Positions 57,045-64,000 of a stretch of DNA of 64,000 nt are shown in pieces. The DNA is from SIG440 sp045645485 (GTDB lineage: Bacteria > Bacillota > Clostridia > Monoglobales > Monoglobaceae): positions 1 to 64,000 of the forward strand of contig JAZRIX010000062.1 of assembly GCA_045645485.1 (NCBI GenBank), given 5' to 3'. The notes below the pieces were generated by a model. The model was not told the origin of the DNA and did no database searches. It saw nothing but the letters and a program-made list of their open reading frames with translations. The position numbers were made by a program, and so were the translations under genes. How positions within the stretch are numbered: position 1 is the first letter of the stretch; the number at the start of each line of letters is the position of its first letter.

Positions 57045-57992
57045 ATGTTAGTTAATATGAACGAAGTTCTGAGACCTGCAAAAAAAGGTCACTACGCAGT
57101 TGGTCTTTTCAATGCAGTTAACTTGGAACTTGCACGCGGTATTATTGCTGCGGCTGAAAGCACAAGATCACCGGTTATTATGGGTTCAGCAGAAATTCTG
57201 CTTCCTTACGGTCCTCTGGAAGAGATTTCTTACTATCTCATTCCTATGGCAAAGAAGGCATCAGTTCCTGTTGTTATTCATCTTGACCACGGTCTTACAT
57301 ATGACACTTGTGTAAAAGCTCTCAAGCTGGGCTTCAGCTCAGTTATGTATGACTGTTCAACAGATTCATACGAAGAGAATGTCCGCAAGGTTAAGGAAAT
57401 GGCAGACATTGCTCATTCCTATGGTGCAACAATTGAAGGCGAACTGGGTCACGTTGGTGACAACGAAGGCTCAGCAGAAGGCAGTGACCATCTGGCAGAT
57501 CCTTCAGCATTCTTCACAGACCCTGCACTTGCAAAGGACTTTGTTGACAAGACAGGCGTTGACGCACTTGCAATTGCTGTAGGTAATGCACACGGTGCTT
57601 ACAAGCTGCCCCCCAAACTGGACTTTGAGAGAATTCGTACAATTGCAAAGACAGTTGATGTTCCTCTGGTTCTCCACGGTGGTTCAGGTCTTACAGACAA
57701 CGACTTCCGTCAGGCTATCAAGGACGGTATCAGCAAGGTTAATATTTTCACAGATATCAATGTTGCGGCTGTTGAAGCCGAATTCAAGAAGTTCTCCAAT
57801 ATGGACAAGGGTATCATCGACCTTATTCCTGCGGCTGTTGAAGCTGTAAAGCTCGCAACAATGGAAAAGATGAAGCTGTTCAGCAGTGACGGCAAGGCAG
57901 ACTGCAACAGAGGCGGTTCAATGTCAGCTGACGATCTCGAAAAGATTACAAAGATGGTTGCTGCAGAAGTTGCAAAATACCTTAAGAAATAA
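57045..57992 (+). CDS. Class II ketose-bisphosphate aldolase (FbaA/GatY/IolJ family)
   Basis: Zinc-dependent aldolase. The N-terminus has YAVGLFNAVNLELARGII (typical F-N-x-x-N/D), VPVVIHLDHGLTYD near residue 80 (catalytic Asp, zinc His), GELGHVGDNEG near 135 (zinc Glu), VGNAHGAYK near 185 (zinc His) and VLHGGSGLTDNDF near 215 (zinc His, phosphate loop). Length 315. ATG 57045 follows AAGGAGG at 8 bases. It could be central fructose-bisphosphate aldolase or a dedicated sugar aldolase; high codon bias fits either. Confidence 0.9.
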   Translation: MLVNMNEVLRPAKKGHYAVGLFNAVNLELARGIIAAAESTRSPVIMGSAEILLPYGPLEEISYYLIPMAKKASVPVVIHLDHGLTYDTCVKALKLGFSSVMYDCSTDSYEENVRKVKEMADIAHSYGATIEGELGHVGDNEGSAEGSDHLADPSAFFTDPALAKDFVDKTGVDALAIAVGNAHGAYKLPPKLDFERIRTIAKTVDVPLVLHGGSGLTDNDFRQAIKDGISKVNIFTDINVAAVEAEFKKFSNMDKGIIDLIPAAVEAVKLATMEKMKLFSSDGKADCNRGGSMSADDLEKITKMVAAEVAKYLKK

Positions 57993-58008
57993 TTTTACCA
58001 TAGAAATT

Positions 58009-58031
58009 GGGTGTTGCCAATGGCAACACCC
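58009..58031 (+). terminator. Terminator of the aldolase gene
   Basis: GGGTGTTGCC, loop AAT, GGCAACACCC (58009-58031), followed by AATTTTATTT. Confidence 0.85.
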
Positions 58032-58039
58032 AATTTTAT

Positions 58040-58268
58040 TTGTCTATTGAGGTAAACACTTTGGAAAGCTCCTTCGCTCTGCTCAGGATGACGCTATACG
58101 GTTTATAATGACGTCATGTTGCCGCAACGTTAAGAAAGTGTGCTTGCAGCACGTTTTTTGTGAAGGATTAAAAAATGTGAGAACATTTTTCTGTTAAAAA
58201 GAAAACCGTCAGGGTTTCTTCAATAATTAGTCGAAACATCTTTGCCCTACTAAAACCACAACATTTAT
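58040..58268. mobile_element. MITE-like element, copy 2 (inverted, about 229 bp)
   Basis: The reverse complement matches the element at 10501-10730 along its whole length with few gaps, including long identical runs such as gaagaaaccctgacgg and aacgttgcggcaacatgacgtc. Its terminal repeats have diverged (…TTGAGGT on one side, ATAAATGTTGTGGT inverted on the other), so it is probably an old copy. It fills the gap between the aldolase terminator and the dut gene. Confidence 0.75.
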
Positions 58269-58292
58269 AAAGGAACCTATTTAGTCAATATT

Positions 58293-58799
58293 TTATTTTG
58301 AAGTACTTCCGAATCCACCGTTTCTTTCATCGGTTACATCATCGTCATAGGTAATCCCGTATTCACAAAAGATTCCCTGAGCAAAAGCTCCTCCTCCTTT
58401 TATGTATACCTTTTTACCTTCTTTTGAATCGTTGGTAATCTTTATAAAGATATGCCCCTCATTGTCGGAATAATAATAGTCACTGTCAATTATCCCAACC
58501 GTATTTGCCAACTGAAGACGGTATTTGAATCCCAATCCGCTTCTGGGATAAACCTTTAGAACCCAACCTTCCTCTATCTTTACACGTATCCCTGTAGGAA
58601 CCTTTATTGACTCACCGGGGGAAAGCTCAACTGCTCTCACGGTATAAAAATCATAACCTGCCGATCCCTTTGTAGCACGCTTGGGTAATTTGATTTTTTT
58701 ATAAGCATCATACATTCCTATGCCTGTATTAAAGGCATTCATCCAGCCAACAGCAAACTGTTCAAGACTTACCTTTTCAAACTGTGCAACTCTTTTCAT
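58293..58799 (-). CDS. dut: dUTP diphosphatase
   Basis: Hydrolyses dUTP to dUMP. All five motifs of the trimeric family appear: ATKGSAGYDFY (motif 1), PRSGLGFKY (2), NTVGIIDSDYY (3, catalytic Asp), a motif-4 region GGGAFAQGIF and the Gly-rich end RNGGFGSTSK (5). An N-terminal extension of about 30 residues precedes motif 1. ATG 58799 follows GGAG by 8 bases. It is encoded after feoB with a 59-base gap. Confidence 0.92.
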   Translation of the reverse strand: MKRVAQFEKVSLEQFAVGWMNAFNTGIGMYDAYKKIKLPKRATKGSAGYDFYTVRAVELSPGESIKVPTGIRVKIEEGWVLKVYPRSGLGFKYRLQLANTVGIIDSDYYYSDNEGHIFIKITNDSKEGKKVYIKGGGAFAQGIFCEYGITYDDDVTDERNGGFGSTSK

Positions 58800-58858
58800 T
58801 TCCAAATCTCCTTCAACAGATACTTACATTTTTTTATCATAACGATTGTATGGCTCTT

Positions 58859-60895
58859 TCAGCTCAGCAAGCTTCCAATGCCAAAAGCAATAACCGCACA
58901 AATCCACGCCGCCGCCAACTGAATGGCAACAGCCGAAACAGTCCACTTAAGGGAGCCTGTCTCTCTGTGAATCACACCGATAGTTGCCGCACACGGAACA
59001 TAAAGCAGACAAAAAACCATCATAGCATAGCCGTTTGCGGCTGTAAAGCCGTGCCCGCTAAGAATTGCCGCCAGTGCCGACATTCCTTCCGCAGAAGCAA
59101 TGTTCCCCACACCAAAAAGCACGCTCATACTCGAAACAACAACCTCTTTTGCCGCAATTCCCGAAATCAATGCCACCACAATCTGCCAATAACCAAGACC
59201 TGCAGGAACAAGCAGGGGAGCAAGAAGCTTTCCTATGCTTGCCGCAAAGCTCATTGACATATCATCAGCAAGTCCGCCAAATCCAAAATTCAGCAGACCC
59301 CAGAGAATTACCGATGCAACAAAAATCACAGTACCCGCCTTTGTCAGATAATCCTTAATTTTCTCACTTACATAAACAAAAACCGTTCTTTTGCTTGGCA
59401 TTTTGTATTCAGGCAGTTCAATCAGCAAGGTATTTTCGCAGTCTTTTTCAGAAAAGAGAGAAAAGATTTTAGCAACCGCAATGGCAACTGCAATTCCAAG
59501 TATGTACATAGAAAACGCCGCAACTACTGCCCACTTTCCAAAAAACATTTCTGAAAAAAGAACATAAATGGGAAGTCTTGCACTGCAGGACATAAAGGGT
59601 GTAACAACAATCGTTTTGAGTCTGTCCTTGGGATTTTCCAGTGCTCTTGATGCCATCACCGCGGGAACGGTACATCCAAAGCCCAGAAGCATGGGAATAA
59701 ACGCTCTCCCCGAAAGACCTATTCTGGACATTATATCATCCATAATATACGCAACTCTTGCCATATATCCGCTGTCCTCAAGAAAGGCAAGGGCAATGAA
59801 CAAGATAACAATATTGGGCAAAAATGTAAGAATTCCGCCTACCCCGCCGATAATTCCGTCAACAACAAGGGATATCATCAACGGACTTACCCCCACGTTT
59901 TCAAGCAAATCACCGCATCCGCCTGAGAACAAATCAAGTGCAGCTTCAAGATAACCCTTCAGCCAGTCACCCAGTGCAAAGGTCAGCAAAAATACAACTG
60001 CCATAATCCCTGCAAAAACAGGCAACCCCCAGAATTTATGAGTTAGAATCCTATCTGCGCGGTCGGTACTTTCCTGACGTATTTCCTTGTTGACCACAAC
60101 CTCAGATATAATTTCCTCAATAAAATCATAACGCTGATTTATAATTTCTTCTTCATAACTTTTCTCTGCGATGCCGAAAAGATTAAGGGGATATTTTTCA
60201 AGGATTTCGCTGTCATACTCCAGATATTTTATTGCATACCAGCGTCTGTTTTTGATTTCGGGATACTTTACCTCCAGCAACTCCGAAATTCTGTCAATTT
60301 TATCCTCAATCTCATCACTGTAAACCATCGCATACTCACCGTGATGGTTATGAATATGACCTCCTGCTGTATGGTGATGCTCAATATGATGATTCATACC
60401 GTCAATATGGTGAGCAACCGCATGCATAAGAATATTCAGTCCCGTCCTTTTTCTTGCACAAACAGGAACTACAGGAATACCCAACATTTCTGGCAATCTG
60501 TGAAGGTCAATTTCCATTCCTCTTGCCGCAACAATATCCATCATATTAAGCGCAAGCACAACAGGCTTTCCCAGCTCAATAAGCTGCAGAGTCAGATACA
60601 GATTTCTTTCAAGTGCGGATGCATCTGCAACATCAACAATCACATCTGCGTCATCACTCAGAAGATACTTTCGCGAAAGCTTTTCCTCCATTGTATAAGA
60701 GGTCAGAGAATAAATTCCGGGGATATCAACAAGTCTGAACTCCTGTCCTTCAAAGGTCATTGCCCCTTCCTTCTTTTCCACCGTAACCCCCGGCCAGTTT
60801 GCAACCTTCAGGTTTGCACCCGTAAAGGCATTAAAAAGAGTGGTCTTTCCGCAGTTGGGGTTTCCCGCAAAAGCAACTGATACAGATTCCTTCAC
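58859..60895 (-). CDS. feoB: Ferrous iron transport protein B with a His-rich insertion
   Basis: GTP-dependent Fe(II) importer of 678 residues. G-protein motifs: GNPNCGKTT at 11-19, DIPG at 57-60, NMMD at 117-120. Residues 158-185 between the G domain and the helical regulator hold 12 His (HHIDGMNHHIEHHHTAGGH and HNHH). The membrane part has about ten segments with the gate motifs GFGCTVPAVMASRAL near 400 and a second Cys-containing GKLLAPL..LG core. The His-rich patch is unusual. It overlaps feoA by one base. Confidence 0.93.
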   Translation of the reverse strand: MKESVSVAFAGNPNCGKTTLFNAFTGANLKVANWPGVTVEKKEGAMTFEGQEFRLVDIPGIYSLTSYTMEEKLSRKYLLSDDADVIVDVADASALERNLYLTLQLIELGKPVVLALNMMDIVAARGMEIDLHRLPEMLGIPVVPVCARKRTGLNILMHAVAHHIDGMNHHIEHHHTAGGHIHNHHGEYAMVYSDEIEDKIDRISELLEVKYPEIKNRRWYAIKYLEYDSEILEKYPLNLFGIAEKSYEEEIINQRYDFIEEIISEVVVNKEIRQESTDRADRILTHKFWGLPVFAGIMAVVFLLTFALGDWLKGYLEAALDLFSGGCGDLLENVGVSPLMISLVVDGIIGGVGGILTFLPNIVILFIALAFLEDSGYMARVAYIMDDIMSRIGLSGRAFIPMLLGFGCTVPAVMASRALENPKDRLKTIVVTPFMSCSARLPIYVLFSEMFFGKWAVVAAFSMYILGIAVAIAVAKIFSLFSEKDCENTLLIELPEYKMPSKRTVFVYVSEKIKDYLTKAGTVIFVASVILWGLLNFGFGGLADDMSMSFAASIGKLLAPLLVPAGLGYWQIVVALISGIAAKEVVVSSMSVLFGVGNIASAEGMSALAAILSGHGFTAANGYAMMVFCLLYVPCAATIGVIHRETGSLKWTVSAVAIQLAAAWICAVIAFGIGSLLS

Positions 60896-61128
60896 TACGC
60901 ATTTCCCTCCTTTTCTTCAACTTCGATATCGCGAGCAAAAGCACCGCCAAGAGCAAATCGGGTTCCTCGCACCTTTATTATCTTTGTGCCTGACCTTTTG
61001 GAATTGAGAATCTCAACTTTCGAATTCACCGTCATCCCCAGCACTTCAAGTCTGCTTTTTACTTTTTGCTCAAGATTAATTGATTTCACATAGAAAATCT
61101 TACCGATTTGTCCTTCACTAAGCTTCAT
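60895..61128 (-). CDS. feoA: Ferrous iron transport protein A
   Basis: SH3-like partner of FeoB, 77 residues. The fold is seen as GQIGKIFYVKSINLE, RLEVLGMTVNSKVEILNS and ALGGAFARDIEVEE near the end, the usual G-x-x-(A/I) pattern. It begins inside the last codons of the glycosyltransferase gene (11-base overlap) and ends at the feoB start. Confidence 0.92.
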   Translation of the reverse strand: MKLSEGQIGKIFYVKSINLEQKVKSRLEVLGMTVNSKVEILNSKRSGTKIIKVRGTRFALGGAFARDIEVEEKEGNA

Positions 61129-62248
61129 TGTCTTCTCCCTTTTCTTCTACAACCCTTTTAACAAAATCAACAAAATCACGAGTAGCATAAGGCTTTCCAA
61201 TAGTTTTTACCATTTCCCCCATGGTTTTCAGCCTATCCTCATTGAAAAACAACTGATACAAGGCCTCATCTATGGGATAGGTGGAGCTTATTTTGAATGC
61301 CACACCGTTATTGAGAAGGAACTCAACATTTCTGTCCTCCTGTCCGGGAATAGGATTTGCAATAATCATAGGCAATCCCTTTGCCAGAGCTTCACTGGTG
61401 GTAAGTCCGCCCGGCTTTGTAACAATACAGTCTGCCGCATCCATAAAAAGGCTCACCTTATCCGAAAATCCGTAATTATATACCTTGTGTCTGAAGGACA
61501 TTTTGTCAATTCTTTTTTTCAGCCGCAGATTATTTCCGCAAACCGAAACAATCTGAAAGTCCATCTCTGATTGATCCAGTTTTTTTATCATACTTCCGAT
61601 TTTTCCGTATCCCATACTTCCGCTCATAACAAGAACAGTTCGTTTGTCATCAAATCCCAACATTCTTCTTGCTTCTGCTTTTGGAAGCTTATCCGAAAAA
61701 ACAGGATTAATAGGAATTCCGATTGGAATAATTTCATCCGGTGAAATCCCCTTTTTCCGTGCCTGATTGCACAAAAGCTCACTTGCAACAACATAATAAT
61801 CCATGGGAGCTTCCTCCCAATACGGATGCATGGTAAAATCCGTTATAATTCCAACTGTTTTTATTCCTGCATCAAGCTTGTTTGCCACATAGCTCACCAT
61901 AATTGCGGCAAAGACATGTGTGCAGACAATAATATCGGGTGAAATATCTTCAACAAATTTCACAAGCTTTCGTGCAAGAATTCCGTTGAGGAACTTTGCA
62001 AACATACTGTCGTGACTTTCGGTATCCCTTTTTTCCACCATTCTGTAACCTTTTCCGTACATCTTTGGAAGACGTTTTGTAGATACCAGATACCCCTGAT
62101 CAATTGTTTTTTTCAGCACCGGAGTAATGTATTCAAAAGCATCCATTGACATTGCTTCAATATTCGCCTCAGAAAGTGCATCACAAAGAACTCTTGCAAC
62201 CTGGTTGTGTCCCTGTCCCGTTGTTACCGTAAAAATAAGAGCCTTCAT
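61118..62248 (-). CDS. MGDG synthase / UgtP-like glycosyltransferase
   Basis: Glycolipid synthase of the processive diacylglycerol glucosyltransferase group (GT28). The N-terminal half begins FTVTTGQGHNQVARVL (the GxGH motif of this family), with TDFTMHPYWEEAPMDYYVV near 140 in pieces; the C-terminal half has VLVMSGSMGYGKIG, VCGNNLRLKKRID and the nucleotide site VTKPGGLTTSEALAKGLPMI near 280. 376 residues. Probably adds sugars to diacylglycerol at the membrane surface. It lies 34 bases after addA. Confidence 0.87.
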   Translation of the reverse strand: MKALIFTVTTGQGHNQVARVLCDALSEANIEAMSMDAFEYITPVLKKTIDQGYLVSTKRLPKMYGKGYRMVEKRDTESHDSMFAKFLNGILARKLVKFVEDISPDIIVCTHVFAAIMVSYVANKLDAGIKTVGIITDFTMHPYWEEAPMDYYVVASELLCNQARKKGISPDEIIPIGIPINPVFSDKLPKAEARRMLGFDDKRTVLVMSGSMGYGKIGSMIKKLDQSEMDFQIVSVCGNNLRLKKRIDKMSFRHKVYNYGFSDKVSLFMDAADCIVTKPGGLTTSEALAKGLPMIIANPIPGQEDRNVEFLLNNGVAFKISSTYPIDEALYQLFFNEDRLKTMGEMVKTIGKPYATRDFVDFVKRVVEEKGEDNEA

Positions 62249-62282
62249 TTTTCTTCCTCCTTATCTGCCTCTTGACAAAGTC

Positions 62283-64000
62283 TCATATCGTTTCGATATC
62301 CATAGAAATTGCCTCACCGCAAGCCATAAAATAAAGATAACATTCATCAACCTTTTGTCCGATAATTTCCATCAGAGCTTTTTGATAATACTTCATTTGT
62401 ATTATGTATTTTTTTGAAGCAAATTCTGCTTCTTCAGAATTCTTCACTCTGTCGGTTTTGTAATCCACCAGAACAACACGTCCGTCTTTTTCAACAAAGA
62501 AGCAATCCATAGTTCCCTGCAAAAGAATCTCATCAGCAAGTCCGTTCCCAAGCAATGCATCAGACGTATCCTTGGTATAAAAGCTGAACTCCTTCTCGCA
62601 CCTGACAGCATTCTTCATTCTCTGCCCCAAAGAGCTCAAAAAGAATTCCGCAATTTTTCCGCAATCAATTACTTCCGCCTGAGCCGAAGTAATTATTCCA
62701 TCGGCTTTCATCATTTCCACTTGTTTTTTTACATCGTCTTCGCAGGTTATTTCTTTTGGGTCAAGCATCTGCATAACAAAGTGAACAACCGTTCCTCTTT
62801 CTGCACCGCTCATTTTCTTTGGTTTCGCCATATCAGAAGTCCTGAGAGGTTCAATCACAGGAACATACTCTCCGTCATCATCCTGCATACGTTTTGCCTC
62901 ACTTACCGACATTTTAACGGGCAAGGTTCCCAGATGCTTTCTTGAATATTCAAAACCCAGTCTTTTTTCCACTTCTGCGGCAAAGTCGGTTTCCTCGTTT
63001 TGTTCCTGAATGTTTATTTGATTTTCCGTCTGTTCACACTGGGGAACCGCCTCTGCTGACTCATACAAAAATGTTTTCAGCCCGAAGCCCGCCTCCTTAA
63101 CAACCACACTTTCTGGAAGTTCACAAAATTCTCTCAGTCCGTACGCATTGGGATGACACAAAAATGTTGCCGCAAGCCAGTCGCGATAGGAATGCAAGGT
63201 TCTCACATATGCCGACGGCACAATACCGTTTTCTATCCAAACAGGAGTCCTCCATTTCTTTTCGCGATTCCTGTATGCCGCGGTAATAATTAATTTTTCA
63301 CGTGCACGGGTAAGAGCCACATAAAGAAGACGCATTTCTTCGGAAAGCATATCCTTTTTGAGCTTTTGCCCCACAAGGCTTCTTGCGAGGGACGGATATC
63401 TCACTCTCATCTGTACATCAACATATTCTGCACCGATACCGCCCTGTTCATCCCAGATAATATTCTTCTGGGCATCCTTCAGGTTGAATTCATTGCCTGT
63501 TCCCGCAAGAAAAACCACAGGAAATTCAAGACCCTTTGATTTGTGAATACTCATAATCCGCACTACGTTTTCTCCTTCACCGAAAACCTTTGCGGGTGTC
63601 ATATCCTTTTCTTCGAGACGCATAGTCTCGATATAATTCATAAAGCTGAAAAGACCGCTCATTTTAGTATGTTCAAACTCATTAGCACGTTCAAGCAAAA
63701 CTCTCAGATTTGCCTGACGTTCTCTTCCGTGCTTCAAAGAACCGACATACGCATAATATCCCATTTCATAGTATATACGGTAAATCAGTCTGTCAACCCC
63801 GCAGCTTTCGGATTCGTTCCTCAGATTTTCAATATCTGAAAGAAATTCAGCAACATGGGCATCCCCTTTTTCCGCAGCAAAGCATACAGCATCAAAAAAC
63901 ATACCCTCAGGTTTCTGAGTGCGAATCAAAGCCAGTTCATCAGGCGAAAACCCCCACATAGGCGACCGCATCACAGCAATCAGCGGAATATCCTGTCTGG
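62283..64000 (-). CDS. addA: ATP-dependent helicase-nuclease AddA, C-terminal part (runs off right edge)
   Basis: Subunit of the AddAB recombination nuclease. The open frame continues to the window edge (RQDIPLIAVMRSPMWGFSPDEL in pieces at the cut), so the N-terminal helicase half is outside. Visible are helicase motif V (VRIMSIHKSKGLEFPVVFLAG), motif VI (LLYVALTRAREKLI), and the RecB-family nuclease near the end: GTMDCFFVEKDG and VLVDYKTDR with catalytic Asp, Asp, Lys. The stop is at 62283. Presumably first in an operon with the glycosyltransferase and feoAB. Confidence 0.92.
   Translation of the reverse strand, partial: RQDIPLIAVMRSPMWGFSPDELALIRTQKPEGMFFDAVCFAAEKGDAHVAEFLSDIENLRNESESCGVDRLIYRIYYEMGYYAYVGSLKHGRERQANLRVLLERANEFEHTKMSGLFSFMNYIETMRLEEKDMTPAKVFGEGENVVRIMSIHKSKGLEFPVVFLAGTGNEFNLKDAQKNIIWDEQGGIGAEYVDVQMRVRYPSLARSLVGQKLKKDMLSEEMRLLYVALTRAREKLIITAAYRNREKKWRTPVWIENGIVPSAYVRTLHSYRDWLAATFLCHPNAYGLREFCELPESVVVKEAGFGLKTFLYESAEAVPQCEQTENQINIQEQNEETDFAAEVEKRLGFEYSRKHLGTLPVKMSVSEAKRMQDDDGEYVPVIEPLRTSDMAKPKKMSGAERGTVVHFVMQMLDPKEITCEDDVKKQVEMMKADGIITSAQAEVIDCGKIAEFFLSSLGQRMKNAVRCEKEFSFYTKDTSDALLGNGLADEILLQGTMDCFFVEKDGRVVLVDYKTDRVKNSEEAEFASKKYIIQMKYYQKALMEIIGQKVDECYLYFMACGEAISMDIETI

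Noticed and set aside
1..64000. CRISPR array, rRNA genes, prophage or replication origin.
   Set aside because: No regularly spaced direct repeats, rRNA sequence, phage structural genes or DnaA-box clusters were seen.

Overview
The window reads as chromosome from an anaerobic, spore-forming, low-GC Firmicute of class Clostridia, probably the Ruminococcaceae/Oscillospiraceae-type gut and rumen lineages. Support: an electron-bifurcating type [FeFe] hydrogenase operon, rubrerythrin-type peroxide defence under PerR, sporulation genes (spoVM, gerW, a SpoVB-like flippase), GGAGG ribosome sites, and housekeeping gene orders shared with Firmicutes (spoVM next to rpmB, rny-ymdB, mazG-rqcP, recX-recA, scpA-scpB-DUF2953-gerW). 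Most genes lie on the minus strand.

Layout. 1-5.5 kb: the start of a transposase at the left edge, then M18 peptidase, lytic transglycosylase, coaE and polA. 5.7-9.1 kb: a five-gene operon for chromosome segregation, sporulation and a site-2 protease with a clear promoter at 9033-9061. 9.3-11.4 kb: ECF S-component plus DUF4430 protein, tRNA-Leu(CAA), a 230-bp MITE-like element, a 28-codon spoVM with a TTG start, and rpmB. 11.6-16.4 kb: nagB and an oligosaccharide ABC transporter without its ATPase. 16.7-25.3 kb: hydrogenase island, made of a HndABCD-type NAD-linked hydrogenase with an extra HATPase gene and a long structured leader, preceded by a sensory-type hydrogenase cassette (DRTGG, HATPase, HydS-like, DRTGG, PHP).

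25.4-34.4 kb: dinB, peptide-binding lipoprotein, pgeF, ymdB, rny, rqcP, mazG and the flippase. 34.5-43.2 kb: small proteins, a decayed GH20 remnant, a B12-binding radical SAM protein, luxS, an Elp3-like radical SAM protein, rnc, acpP, pgsA, rimO, recX, recA. 43.3-51.5 kb: acyl-CoA ligase with an E2-like acyltransferase, a DUF3048 lipoprotein, a hexapeptide acetyltransferase, rubrerythrin, perR with a Per-box promoter, a ZIP transporter, a CD1247-like acidic zinc-ribbon protein and efp.

51.6-53.9 kb is an accessory two-gene unit: a zinc-ribbon protein and a membrane protein with Rossmann/TrkA-N and C-terminal RyR domains. 54.2-58.0 kb is a plus-strand, strongly codon-biased cassette (class III aminotransferase, Gfo/Idh/MocA dehydrogenase, class II aldolase) with strong promoters. 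58.0-64 kb: a second copy of the MITE-like element in inverse orientation, dut, feoB with a histidine-rich insertion, feoA, a processive-type glycosyltransferase and the 3' part of addA leaving the right edge.

The most interesting items are the RyR/TrkA membrane unit, the multibranched leader of the hydrogenase operon with its adjoining sensory cassette, the MITE pair, and an inverted repeat that could hide the ribosome site of the edge transposase from read-through transcripts. No CRISPR array was seen. All function calls come from reading motifs by eye, without database searches.
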